Below are positions 6,978 through 13,324 of a stretch of DNA of 64,000 nucleotides, one piece after another. The stretch covers positions 184 to 64,183 of the forward strand of contig NZ_JEMV01000005.1 in NCBI RefSeq assembly GCF_000588875.1, given 5' to 3'. The notes below the pieces were generated by a model. The model was given only the letters and a program-made list of their open reading frames with translations. It ran no database searches and was not told the DNA's origin. The stretch's first letter is position 1, and every line of letters begins with the position of its first letter. This stretch comes from Sphingobium sp. Ant17. Lineage in GTDB: Bacteria > Pseudomonadota > Alphaproteobacteria > Sphingomonadales > Sphingomonadaceae. The position numbers and the translations under genes are program-made.

Positions 6978-7646
6978 GTGGCGAGAACAGTGAATGGCGT
7001 ATGCCGAGATAACAAACCGGAATGGCAGGCTTGGAACAACGCGCGTCATCGCTGCCTGAGCACTAATAACCCGTTCTATCCCAAGTATGGCGGTCAGGGC
7101 ATCACGATCTGTAACGAGTGGGCAGATGACTTTGCGACATTTCTCACGGATATGGGCAAGCGTCCTAGCCCCAAGCATGAACTTGGCCGCCTTGATAGCA
7201 AGCTGGGATATAACCCCTCCAATTGCGCTTGGATGACCCGTCAACAGATCATGCTGCGTCAACCACCTAGAACGAAACCCAATAGGCCCAATCGACCTCC
7301 CATCACATACAAGGGAGTGACCCGCAGTTTGAGGGACTGGGCAAAGCATCTGGGCATTGGCGAGACGGCTCTAGGGCATCGACTGTCAACTTACGGATGG
7401 ACACTAGATGAGGCACTGGGTGGACAGCCGCGTTCGGTCAGTCGTGGATATCCCAAGAAGCACTACGTGGAGTGGAAGGGTGAGACACGGCATGTCAGTG
7501 AATGGGCAGAGCAAGCCGGTATATCGCGCTGTTGTCTCTTAGGTCGCATATTTCGTCTGGGTTGGACGATGGATCGAGCAATGACTGAACCCAAAGGGCA
7601 ATACCACAGAAAGGCAAAGCCAGAAAAGTCACCAGAAGATCAATGA
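6978..7646 (+). CDS. Phage HNH/AP2-like DNA-binding protein with two repeated helix-turn-helix modules
   Basis: Residues about 12-90 (EWQAWNNARHRCLS ... YGGQGITICNEWADDF ... LGRLDSKLGYNPSNCAWMTRQQ) match the domain common in phage homing-type proteins, where 'GIxVCxxW...F' is followed by 'xRxDsxxGYxPxNCxW'. Two copies of a helix-turn-helix module follow: VTRSLRDWAKHLGIGETAL ending GWTLDEAL, and ETRHVSEWAEQAGISRCCL ending GWTMDRAM. These modules occur in the C-termini of homing endonucleases and target DNA. The classic HNH triad is not clearly seen, so nuclease activity is uncertain. The protein likely binds DNA; free-standing homing endonucleases are frequent phage hitch-hikers. Confidence 0.7.
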   Translation: MARTVNGVCRDNKPEWQAWNNARHRCLSTNNPFYPKYGGQGITICNEWADDFATFLTDMGKRPSPKHELGRLDSKLGYNPSNCAWMTRQQIMLRQPPRTKPNRPNRPPITYKGVTRSLRDWAKHLGIGETALGHRLSTYGWTLDEALGGQPRSVSRGYPKKHYVEWKGETRHVSEWAEQAGISRCCLLGRIFRLGWTMDRAMTEPKGQYHRKAKPEKSPEDQ

Positions 7647-7709
7647 GTGGATGACGCGGCAGTCAGATGGCTATTGATAGAGCGGCACGAACTTGATGGA
7701 GTAAGTGCT

Positions 7710-7907
7710 ATGTTTGTTGCCCTAGATGATCTCGTAGATGACCTGACCCGCTTTGTTGAACTCGACGCAGATCATTGGAGATCGCAAGAGGGCAGTTTCC
7801 AGTTCAATGACCTCGCGCTCTTCTACCGCAAGTTCGATGATGTCATTGAGTTTGAATGCGAGGGTGTCGTGATCGAAGCAGAGCGCTATGTTCTCATGCT
7901 TTGCTAG
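7710..7907 (+). CDS. Small acidic protein of unknown function (65 aa)
   Basis: The frame is open from a GTG at 7647, directly after the preceding stop, but the ATG at 7710 has GGAG eight bases upstream and is preferred. The protein is acidic (DDLVDDLTRFVELDADHW, DDVIEFECEGVV) with no known motif. It overlaps the end of the convergent KAP ATPase gene by four bases. Confidence 0.5.
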   Translation: MFVALDDLVDDLTRFVELDADHWRSQEGSFQFNDLALFYRKFDDVIEFECEGVVIEAERYVLMLC

Positions 7908-9412
7908 AGTGACACAGATTCCCTATTTCCGTCTTGATCCACCACCTCAACAAATCTCATTAACTCCCTCACGCGGTTACGGTATTCCGACCACGTTGGT
8001 AGCTGTTCTGTCGATCCGATACGATGGCTGCGATTGAAGCGAACTTGATACTCGTCTCCCAGAGTACGCGTCATGTAACCGTATAAGCCGTGATCTTCAT
8101 TGTTACGGGATATCTGGTCAAGCGAGTTCTTAAACCCACGCTGATAAATTGGGAATAGCTCAGTGGATGTATGCTTGGTCACATTCCCTTCCCCGTCGCT
8201 GTCATACATTAAGAAGCGCAATTCAGGTGGGCCTAGGGTATCAACATGCGGTTCAAGCTCGTTGCCTCTGACGAGATTCAAAAGGAGGGCGAGAAGGAGG
8301 GGAAGTTCAATAGGAACTCGACCGTGATCCCAATTTGAGATAAAAAGTCGTAACGCATCTACTACAGCCTGCGCCTCTCTCGGCGTAGCCCTCCATTCGG
8401 ACAGCAATAGCCCAGTGGCCTGCTCTGGTGTCAAAATCACGTGCTTGCCATCGACTTCAACGTCAGGGAAACTGAACTTAACCTCACTTGGAGGTATGTC
8501 GCCAAATAGGCCAATGACCAGTTCCGAAATCGACAGCCGCCTCAGTTCATAGTGTCTAGTAAAAAACCTGCGAAGGTATGCGGTGGCATCGAATTTAGCA
8601 CCATATACTGCTTCAATGCTGGCCGTGAGTTGCCGTCCATGAAGGGCGATGACGAACACCACGCCGGGAACATCAAAAAGGTGCTTAATGCTTTCTAGCA
8701 GGGCTATGGCGTAATCAGGACGGCAGCGATCAAGTTCATCGACCACGACAAATATCGGTGCCTGGCGAGGGTCAACATCAGATTTCTCAATAGATGCTGC
8801 TAGTTTTTCGAGACTATCTTTGAACGACCTGCGAGAATTCTGGCGAACACGATATTGCTCAAGAAGGGCTTTTCCAGCGCTATCTACTACTTCGCTTACC
8901 TCTTCGGTCAGCTTATCGAATCCCGCTTCTATTACTTCCTCATTTCGTTTGGTTCTCGCAGCATCAATCGCAGCTTTTGCTTCCTTACCAATTTGATCAC
9001 CAATGTAACGGGCAGCTAATCTGCCACCAGCCGATATGGCAGCTTTGCCGAGAATGGGGAGGGCGGCCCGTGTCAGATCACCAAGTCTGTTCTTGACCTT
9101 TTCAGACTTCAGAAATGGTTGAAGAGCCTCATCAAGAGCCGACATAATGGATACGAGAGGTTCATTGTTGGCGTCGTCAATCCAAGCGTCAACGAATGCG
9201 ACAGGATGATTGATCGCCAACTGCTTCGCAAAACGGTCGAGAAACCAGCTTTTCCCTTCACCGTATTGGGCGTCGAGGGCTAATACGAATGACTGGGACC
9301 GACCTAATCGCTTTAAAGTGTCGGTCTCGTTCAGCAAAAATCGTTCGAGCAGGCGAGCTTCGGATCGGCGATCTAGCTTATCGCCTTCCCAGATTTGATC
9401 CAAATTCCGCAT
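7904..9412 (-). CDS. KAP-family P-loop ATPase, likely prophage cargo (possible phage exclusion)
   Basis: A 502-residue P-loop NTPase with Walker A GEGKS at 51-55 and Walker B IFVVVDELDRC at about 220-230, the signature of the KAP family (named for Kidins220/ARMS and PifA). A hydrophobic stretch between the motifs (about 117-138, LPILGKAAISAGGRLAARYI) fits the membrane insert found in many KAP proteins. PifA of plasmid F excludes phage T7, and KAP proteins are often found among defence genes; that role here is inference. It is transcribed against the neighbouring phage genes, as cargo genes often are. GAGG precedes the start. Confidence 0.8.
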   Translation of the reverse strand: MRNLDQIWEGDKLDRRSEARLLERFLLNETDTLKRLGRSQSFVLALDAQYGEGKSWFLDRFAKQLAINHPVAFVDAWIDDANNEPLVSIMSALDEALQPFLKSEKVKNRLGDLTRAALPILGKAAISAGGRLAARYIGDQIGKEAKAAIDAARTKRNEEVIEAGFDKLTEEVSEVVDSAGKALLEQYRVRQNSRRSFKDSLEKLAASIEKSDVDPRQAPIFVVVDELDRCRPDYAIALLESIKHLFDVPGVVFVIALHGRQLTASIEAVYGAKFDATAYLRRFFTRHYELRRLSISELVIGLFGDIPPSEVKFSFPDVEVDGKHVILTPEQATGLLLSEWRATPREAQAVVDALRLFISNWDHGRVPIELPLLLALLLNLVRGNELEPHVDTLGPPELRFLMYDSDGEGNVTKHTSTELFPIYQRGFKNSLDQISRNNEDHGLYGYMTRTLGDEYQVRFNRSHRIGSTEQLPTWSEYRNRVRELMRFVEVVDQDGNRESVSL

Positions 9413-9508
9413 CTTGCCACCTCATTTCCGAGTTTGGATTTTCGGCCAAACTATACGCTCTGTTAACCGTCGACACATTAATCCGGCAATACATTTCATT
9501 ACGGGGCC

Positions 9509-9850
9509 ATGGTTTTGTCGAGCAAATTCAATATCCAGATCAACGTCGATCTCAAAGATATCGCGCCGGAACGCAAAGGCGAGTTCAACCCTGAAATCGC
9601 GGCAGCCGTTTTTCAAGACCTCATCTTGAGGGCGGCTCGGCTCCAGATGAAAACTCAAGTCGAGGCGACGAGAGCGCGGCCTGACCTTGATAGCGACGTG
9701 AAGACGATCAAGATGGCGGAAAACCTGCGCGGTATGATGCTGGGGATCATGGCAGAAGCCAATATGACAGTCACGGAACTCCCCGCAGATACGATCATCA
9801 GTACCGAGTTGCCTTTCGAGCGGAAATACGGGGACGGCGAAGCGGCATGA
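9509..9850 (+). CDS. Phage protein of unknown function (113 aa)
   Basis: Opens at the ATG at 9509, divergent from the KAP gene across about 95 bases that must hold both promoters. The ribosome-binding site is weak (acggggcc). The product is soluble, with an N-terminal strand-rich part (SKFNIQINVDLKDIAPE) and a helical middle. No recognised motif. Its stop overlaps the next start within ATGA, indicating coupled translation of a small cluster running to 10357. Confidence 0.6.
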   Translation: MVLSSKFNIQINVDLKDIAPERKGEFNPEIAAAVFQDLILRAARLQMKTQVEATRARPDLDSDVKTIKMAENLRGMMLGIMAEANMTVTELPADTIISTELPFERKYGDGEAA

Positions 9851-10020
9851 TCGACAAAGAAGTTCAAAAGATCGTCAAACAGGCGACCTTACCCGCTCTT
9901 GTCAAACAGGGGCTTTTGGCAGAGTTTAACTCTCACTGGATCAAGGTAGAAGCAGCCAAGCAGAACGAAGGTGGCTTTGATGTCGATCTCGCGCCTACAA
10001 AAAGAACCCGGACGCTATGA
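9847..10020 (+). CDS. Small coupled phage ORF (57 aa)
   Basis: Begins at the ATG of an ATGA overlap with the preceding gene and encodes MIDKEVQKIVKQATLPALV and on, a lysine-rich helical peptide ending RTRTL. The following ORF (9980) overlaps its last 41 bases in another frame. The coupling favours a real gene, but the size and overlap leave doubt. No function recognised. Confidence 0.45.
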   Translation: MIDKEVQKIVKQATLPALVKQGLLAEFNSHWIKVEAAKQNEGGFDVDLAPTKRTRTL

Positions 10021-10357
10021 GGTCAATCTAGGTGGACGAAATGGCGACCTGATAGTCGGTTTTATGGATGCTATCTATGTCGTCGCCGATGAATTGAAAA
10101 ATGATGATACCGATGGGTTTCGCTCTTACAACGAGACGGTATCCGTCGCAGGAGCAATGATTGAACTGTTCATTGAAGGGGTAATGCCCTACTCGGCAGA
10201 AAAGCAATGGGCCACGGCAAATGGATATTCCTTCACGACATCGAGAGATGCGTTTGGCACTGTTTGGTATGTGGAGTTCACTGATCCCAAAGCGATATCG
10301 TTTGCGAAAATATCAGGTAACTTCAAAGCGCGGCAGGCAGTAACGGTCGATGAATAG
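9980..10357 (+). CDS. Phage protein of unknown function (125 aa)
   Basis: The ATG at 9980 (MSISRLQKEPGRYEV) with GAAGG upstream is preferred over a GTG at 9971. It is a mixed alpha/beta protein with RNGDLIVGFMDAIYVVADEL and a C-terminal part rich in aromatic residues (YSFTTSRDAFGTVWYVEF). No known family. It is the third member of the cluster from 9509. After its stop comes a short imperfect direct repeat. Confidence 0.55.
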   Translation: MSISRLQKEPGRYEVNLGGRNGDLIVGFMDAIYVVADELKNDDTDGFRSYNETVSVAGAMIELFIEGVMPYSAEKQWATANGYSFTTSRDAFGTVWYVEFTDPKAISFAKISGNFKARQAVTVDE

Positions 10358-10381
10358 GCGACTGAAAAATATCTCAGAGAC

Positions 10382-10448
10382 GGTTGGTTTCTAAAACGTA
10401 GGAATAAAAATCTGGTCAGCAGATTGGTTTCTAGAACTGAGGAATTTA
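10382..10448. repeat. Imperfect direct repeat, 27 bases at 40-base spacing
   Basis: Copies at 10382-10408 and 10422-10448 share TTGGTTTCTA and AGGAAT blocks (about 21 of 27 identical by eye). They lie between the cluster ending at 10357 and the resolvase gene. They could be a recombination remnant or binding sites. Confidence 0.4.
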
Positions 10449-10603
10449 GTTTCTTACCCATGTAGCGCCTCAGCAGCAGGTCGATATACACCCCCAAGGG
10501 TCCGACCGCTTGCCCCCCTTGCTATCACTGATGCCCGTAGAAGCCCGCTCGCAGACCATCGGGATCGGCGGGGCAGTAGGTTAGCTCTACGGGGCCGCGG
10601 TGC

Positions 10604-11152
10604 TTATAGGTCGTCTGAGGGCATCAACCGATAAACGGACTGCCGAGAGATACCCATCGTTCGGGCTACCACGCTGGGGTTCATCCCCTCCAATAGCATC
10701 GTCCTTACCCGATGGGCGTCAATGCGGGTCTTTCCGCCCTTATACGCGCCAGCGGACTTCGCTTTGTCGATGCCCTCTCGTTGACGCTCTGCGCGCAGTC
10801 CAGTTTCGAACTCCGCGACACTGCCGAGGACACCCAGCATGAGCTTGCCGTGTGGGGTAGTGGTATCGACGCCAGCCTGATCGACGCATCGAAAGCCCAC
10901 ACCGCGACTGGCTAGCCGGGAGAGCATGTTATGGAGATCGACCATCGACCGAGCGAAGCGGTCAAGCCGGGTGACGAGCAGAACGTCGCCCTCACGCACA
11001 AAGTCCAAACAGTTCTGTAGCTCTGGACGATCAGCAGTTGTGCCTGACCTCTTTTCACTGAACACGCGCTCACACCCTTGGGAGGCGAGGCGTTCAAGCT
11101 GTATGGTCAGGTCTTGGTCAGTAGTGGATACGCGGGCATAGCCGACAAGCAT
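10604..11152 (-). CDS. Serine recombinase, resolvase/invertase family
   Basis: A 182-residue small serine recombinase. The catalytic serine is S9 in GYARVSTTDQDLTIQ. The conserved arginines lie in LVTRLDRFARSMVDL, FETGLRAERQREGI marks the end of the catalytic domain, and a C-terminal helix-turn-helix (GMNPSVVARTMGISRQSVYRLM) binds DNA. Full length is typical for Tn3-type resolvases or Hin/Gin invertases. An inverted TGTCACAT site lies just upstream at 11190-11224, suggesting a res site. It may resolve phage or transposon dimers. It lies between the separated terminase genes, hinting that a mobile piece entered there. GAGG precedes the start. Confidence 0.9.
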   Translation of the reverse strand: MLVGYARVSTTDQDLTIQLERLASQGCERVFSEKRSGTTADRPELQNCLDFVREGDVLLVTRLDRFARSMVDLHNMLSRLASRGVGFRCVDQAGVDTTTPHGKLMLGVLGSVAEFETGLRAERQREGIDKAKSAGAYKGGKTRIDAHRVRTMLLEGMNPSVVARTMGISRQSVYRLMPSDDL

Positions 11153-11189
11153 GATGTGTCACCTCAGGTTCTAGACCCCAAGGGTATGT

Positions 11190-11224
11190 TGTCACATGAC
11201 TGGGAGAGCAACCTATATGTGACA
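11190..11224. promoter_or_regulatory. Candidate recombinase (res) site
   Basis: Perfect 8-bp arms TGTCACAT (11190-11197) and ATGTGACA (11217-11224) are spaced to give a 35-bp site, close to the size of resolvase subsites. Further TGTCA-type half-sites occur at about 11157 and 11232. It lies directly upstream of the resolvase gene, the usual place for res and its autoregulated promoter. Confidence 0.5.
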
Positions 11225-11275
11225 CTCAGCCTGTCATACGCAGGTGTAGCCTCAGGGTTTAGTCTGTCGCTACAG

Positions 11276-11464
11276 CTAAGCCGAGCGCACGAGGCCGGAA
11301 GGAACTGCCCTTCGCGCCAGATGGGGTTGATTCAGCACGGCTTCATACTGCTTTGCGTGGCTGAGGTGAATGTCACGCACAGACGGCATCGTAGCAGAAG
11401 ATGCCATTTCCAAAGACTTAGCGAGACGGGCTTCGTAGTAGGAGCGATCAAAGCTCTCATTCAT
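11276..11464 (-). CDS. Small protein of unknown function, YYEAR type (62 aa)
   Basis: The ATG at 11464 has a strong GGGAGG site upstream. The sequence MNESFDRSYYEARLAKSLEM followed by ASSATMPSVRDIHLSHAKQYEAVL has the look of short alphaproteobacterial proteins with a 'YYxxRaxxELxxAxxAxxpxvxxxHxxLAxxY' helical pattern. Function unknown in that group. It is upstream of the resolvase and in the same direction. Confidence 0.6.
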   Translation of the reverse strand: MNESFDRSYYEARLAKSLEMASSATMPSVRDIHLSHAKQYEAVLNQPHLARRAVPSGLVRSA

Positions 11465-11614
11465 TGTTGCCTCCCAATTTATCGAGTCGATTGGCTTTAC
11501 AAGGATGCCAGCTTTACCCTGAGAGTCCAATACGATTTCGATACTTCATACCTGCCGTCAAATTAAGTAACTGATATTCCACAAGCTATTGATTTCCCGG
11601 CTAACTTCTCGATG

Positions 11615-12112
11615 CTAGAGTTTGTCTTCGTCCTTACCCTCCGGCTCCACATCGCTTATCTCACCCTCAATCACTGGCAAGCCGAACCCCTGAAACTGAG
11701 CAGGCAGGTTGATGACCGGCCTAGTGTCCGTGACCTCTATCTGCTGGCTGTCACCAAAGACCTTGCGGTTGTATTTTCCGGCAAGCCACATGAGCGCCTT
11801 GACCTTCAGTTCATCACGGCGAATGTCACCCGTGCTGAGACTGCCCCCTGATGCGATATTCTCGATGGCTTCACCGAAATAGCGCGCCTTCCATTTGTAG
11901 GCATCGTCTATGAACTTCTCGAACTCTGGATCGGCGGCCATCCACTTGGATATCGTGCCACGACCGGGCATCTTGGGGTCTTCGCATATCTCAATGAGTG
12001 AATAACCGGCAGCAAGCCTAGCCCAAATCTCTTCGGTCAGTTTCTCAGTTCGCTTATATGGCTGCTTCCTTGTGCGTTTAGCCTTAGCCTGTATCTCTCT
12101 ACCGGCCGTCAT
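11615..12112 (-). CDS. terS: Phage terminase small subunit
   Basis: A 165-residue DNA-recognition subunit of the packaging terminase. KLTEEIWARLAAGYSLIEIC with MPGRGTISKWMAADPEFEKF forms the N-terminal helix-turn-helix, and YKWKARYFGEAIENIASG and DELKVKALMWLAGKYNRKVFGD are typical of Sf6/P22-like small terminases. An in-frame GTG at 12121 overlaps a short upstream ORF and could be the true start. Usually terL follows directly; here terL (1-499) lies in the same direction but about 11 kb away, with unrelated genes between. Confidence 0.85.
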   Translation of the reverse strand: MTAGREIQAKAKRTRKQPYKRTEKLTEEIWARLAAGYSLIEICEDPKMPGRGTISKWMAADPEFEKFIDDAYKWKARYFGEAIENIASGGSLSTGDIRRDELKVKALMWLAGKYNRKVFGDSQQIEVTDTRPVINLPAQFQGFGLPVIEGEISDVEPEGKDEDKL

Positions 12113-12117
12113 CGCAT

Positions 12118-12192
12118 TCACACTAAGGCTTTCGCACCATTCGGTTTTGGTGTTTTCGCCATTGTTTCTCCCGTTGTCGTCTGCTTCTCCAT
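12118..12192 (-). CDS. Possible 24-aa leader peptide upstream of terS
   Basis: ATG at 12192 opens MEKQTTTGETMAKTPKPNGA (then KALV), whose stop overlaps the alternative GTG start of terS at 12121. The start is preceded by GGTAAATAGCCGT, the motif also found before terL, endonuclease I and the 12701 gene. An internal ATG with GGGAG could start a 14-aa version. It is small and unproven, but its position suggests translational coupling to terS. Confidence 0.3.
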   Translation of the reverse strand: MEKQTTTGETMAKTPKPNGAKALV

Positions 12193-12202
12193 ACGGCTAT
12201 TT

Positions 12203-12216
12203 ACCCACATGTGGGT
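12203..12216. promoter_or_regulatory. Perfect 14-bp palindrome, candidate operator
   Basis: ACCCACATGTGGGT overlaps the GTAAATA motif upstream of the terS leader. Its core CCACAT-ATGTGG is shared with the 23-bp palindrome at 3392-3414, suggesting one prophage regulator acts at both places. Confidence 0.45.
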
Positions 12217-12332
12217 TATCTCTTGGCTCTTTGCCTCTTTCTTGGCACCCAGTGGTAGTCAGCATTAATGCCGTTTTCTGACGGTTCTCATGCTATTGTG
12301 CTGCGTCTGTCGTGCTTTAACGGCTTATAGGT

Positions 12333-12701
12333 CTAATGAAGGATATCTCTCAGCGCATCTTTCAGCTTTAAGTCACACACGTAGATAGCCGCTATGTGTC
12401 GATAAGCCTTTATGTTGCCAGACGATACTTCGTCTCGTAGATGTCGTGTGACCACTTTTGTCATGTCTGGGTCATCAAGTTCTCTATCTAGGAACTTCCA
12501 CTCGTATCCGCTCTTATGCTCTACTAGTATGTCCATTATGTCGCTTAGACGTTCTGTGTCATCTTCATCGTCTGTGGCTTGTATTACGAGCTTTAACGTG
12601 TCGAATGTCGAGGAGGGTTTGATGTCGATCCAGTCAGACATCTTGAGGATCAGTAGGGGTAGGGGATTGTCGCTCTGGACTTTCTTGAGGTTCTGGGTCA
12701 T
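12333..12701 (-). CDS. Phage protein of unknown function (122 aa)
   Basis: The ATG at 12701 is preceded by TGTAAATACCTG and no Shine-Dalgarno sequence, as for terL. The protein is soluble and acidic in the middle (QATDDEDDTERLSDIMDIL), with a helical C-terminus (IKAYRHIAAIYVCDLKLKDA). No known motif. It is divergent from the gene at 12746, with only 44 bases between starts, so the promoters must overlap. Confidence 0.6.
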   Translation of the reverse strand: MTQNLKKVQSDNPLPLLILKMSDWIDIKPSSTFDTLKLVIQATDDEDDTERLSDIMDILVEHKSGYEWKFLDRELDDPDMTKVVTRHLRDEVSSGNIKAYRHIAAIYVCDLKLKDALRDILH

Positions 12702-12745
12702 CAGGTATTTACAGAACCATCAGATGACATGTTGTGGAGGTCGTT

Positions 12746-13324
12746 ATGCCTGTTGATTTTTCCGAGTTCGAAGTCTCCCCGGAAGAGGATGCGCTCTTCG
12801 ATGTGGCCCCCTTCAACGTCGATGCTGGCCGTAAGAAGTTCATCAAGCGGATCGAACGGGCGATCAAGCACGTCGCTGGTGAGAAGGCAGGGCCGGGTGC
12901 TAAGGATTTTGAACGCGGCTACCACGACCTCATTCGCTACATGCCAACGCTCGACGACCAGCGCATTTATGTGAAGACCCAAGGGGAGGATTATTTCGGT
13001 GTCAAAGCCGGCAAGTTCCCTGCGTTCGCGGCTAAGTTGATCTCTGCTGTGGAAGCTGGTGAATTTGACGATCAGATCGAGGAAGCGTTGAGCGGGCCGT
13101 CAATCCCTCAGATGCCGTCGGTTCTTCGTTTTCGTGAGGGAACAAAGAAGGCTAAGGGATCAGGCAAAGCCCCTCCGGCTGATCTCGCGGCTATGAAGAA
13201 GAGTGTTGGTCGCTACATAGATGTCAACGGCTTGTCGGTCGAAGATACCCGTGCGACCCTTCTGGCTCGTGGGGCGGATGTCAAGCTGGTCGATACTGCT
13301 ATTGCTGCTCGCGCGGCTCTGTAG
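12746..13324 (+). CDS. Phage protein of unknown function (192 aa), paralogue of the 665 gene
   Basis: GGAGG precedes the ATG at 12746 (tggaggtcgttATG), so this start is chosen over 12734. The N-terminal part carries RKKFIKRIERAIKHVAGEKA and the middle part KFPAFAAKLISAVEAGEFDDQ, the same pattern as the smaller prophage protein at 665-1024. The C-terminal 60 residues (KKSVGRYIDVNGLSVEDTRA and on) look like an extra helical domain. The end overlaps the open frame of the convergent integrase by 165 bases, although a hairpin at 13331 suggests the integrase really stops before it. Function unknown. Confidence 0.65.
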   Translation: MPVDFSEFEVSPEEDALFDVAPFNVDAGRKKFIKRIERAIKHVAGEKAGPGAKDFERGYHDLIRYMPTLDDQRIYVKTQGEDYFGVKAGKFPAFAAKLISAVEAGEFDDQIEEALSGPSIPQMPSVLRFREGTKKAKGSGKAPPADLAAMKKSVGRYIDVNGLSVEDTRATLLARGADVKLVDTAIAARAAL

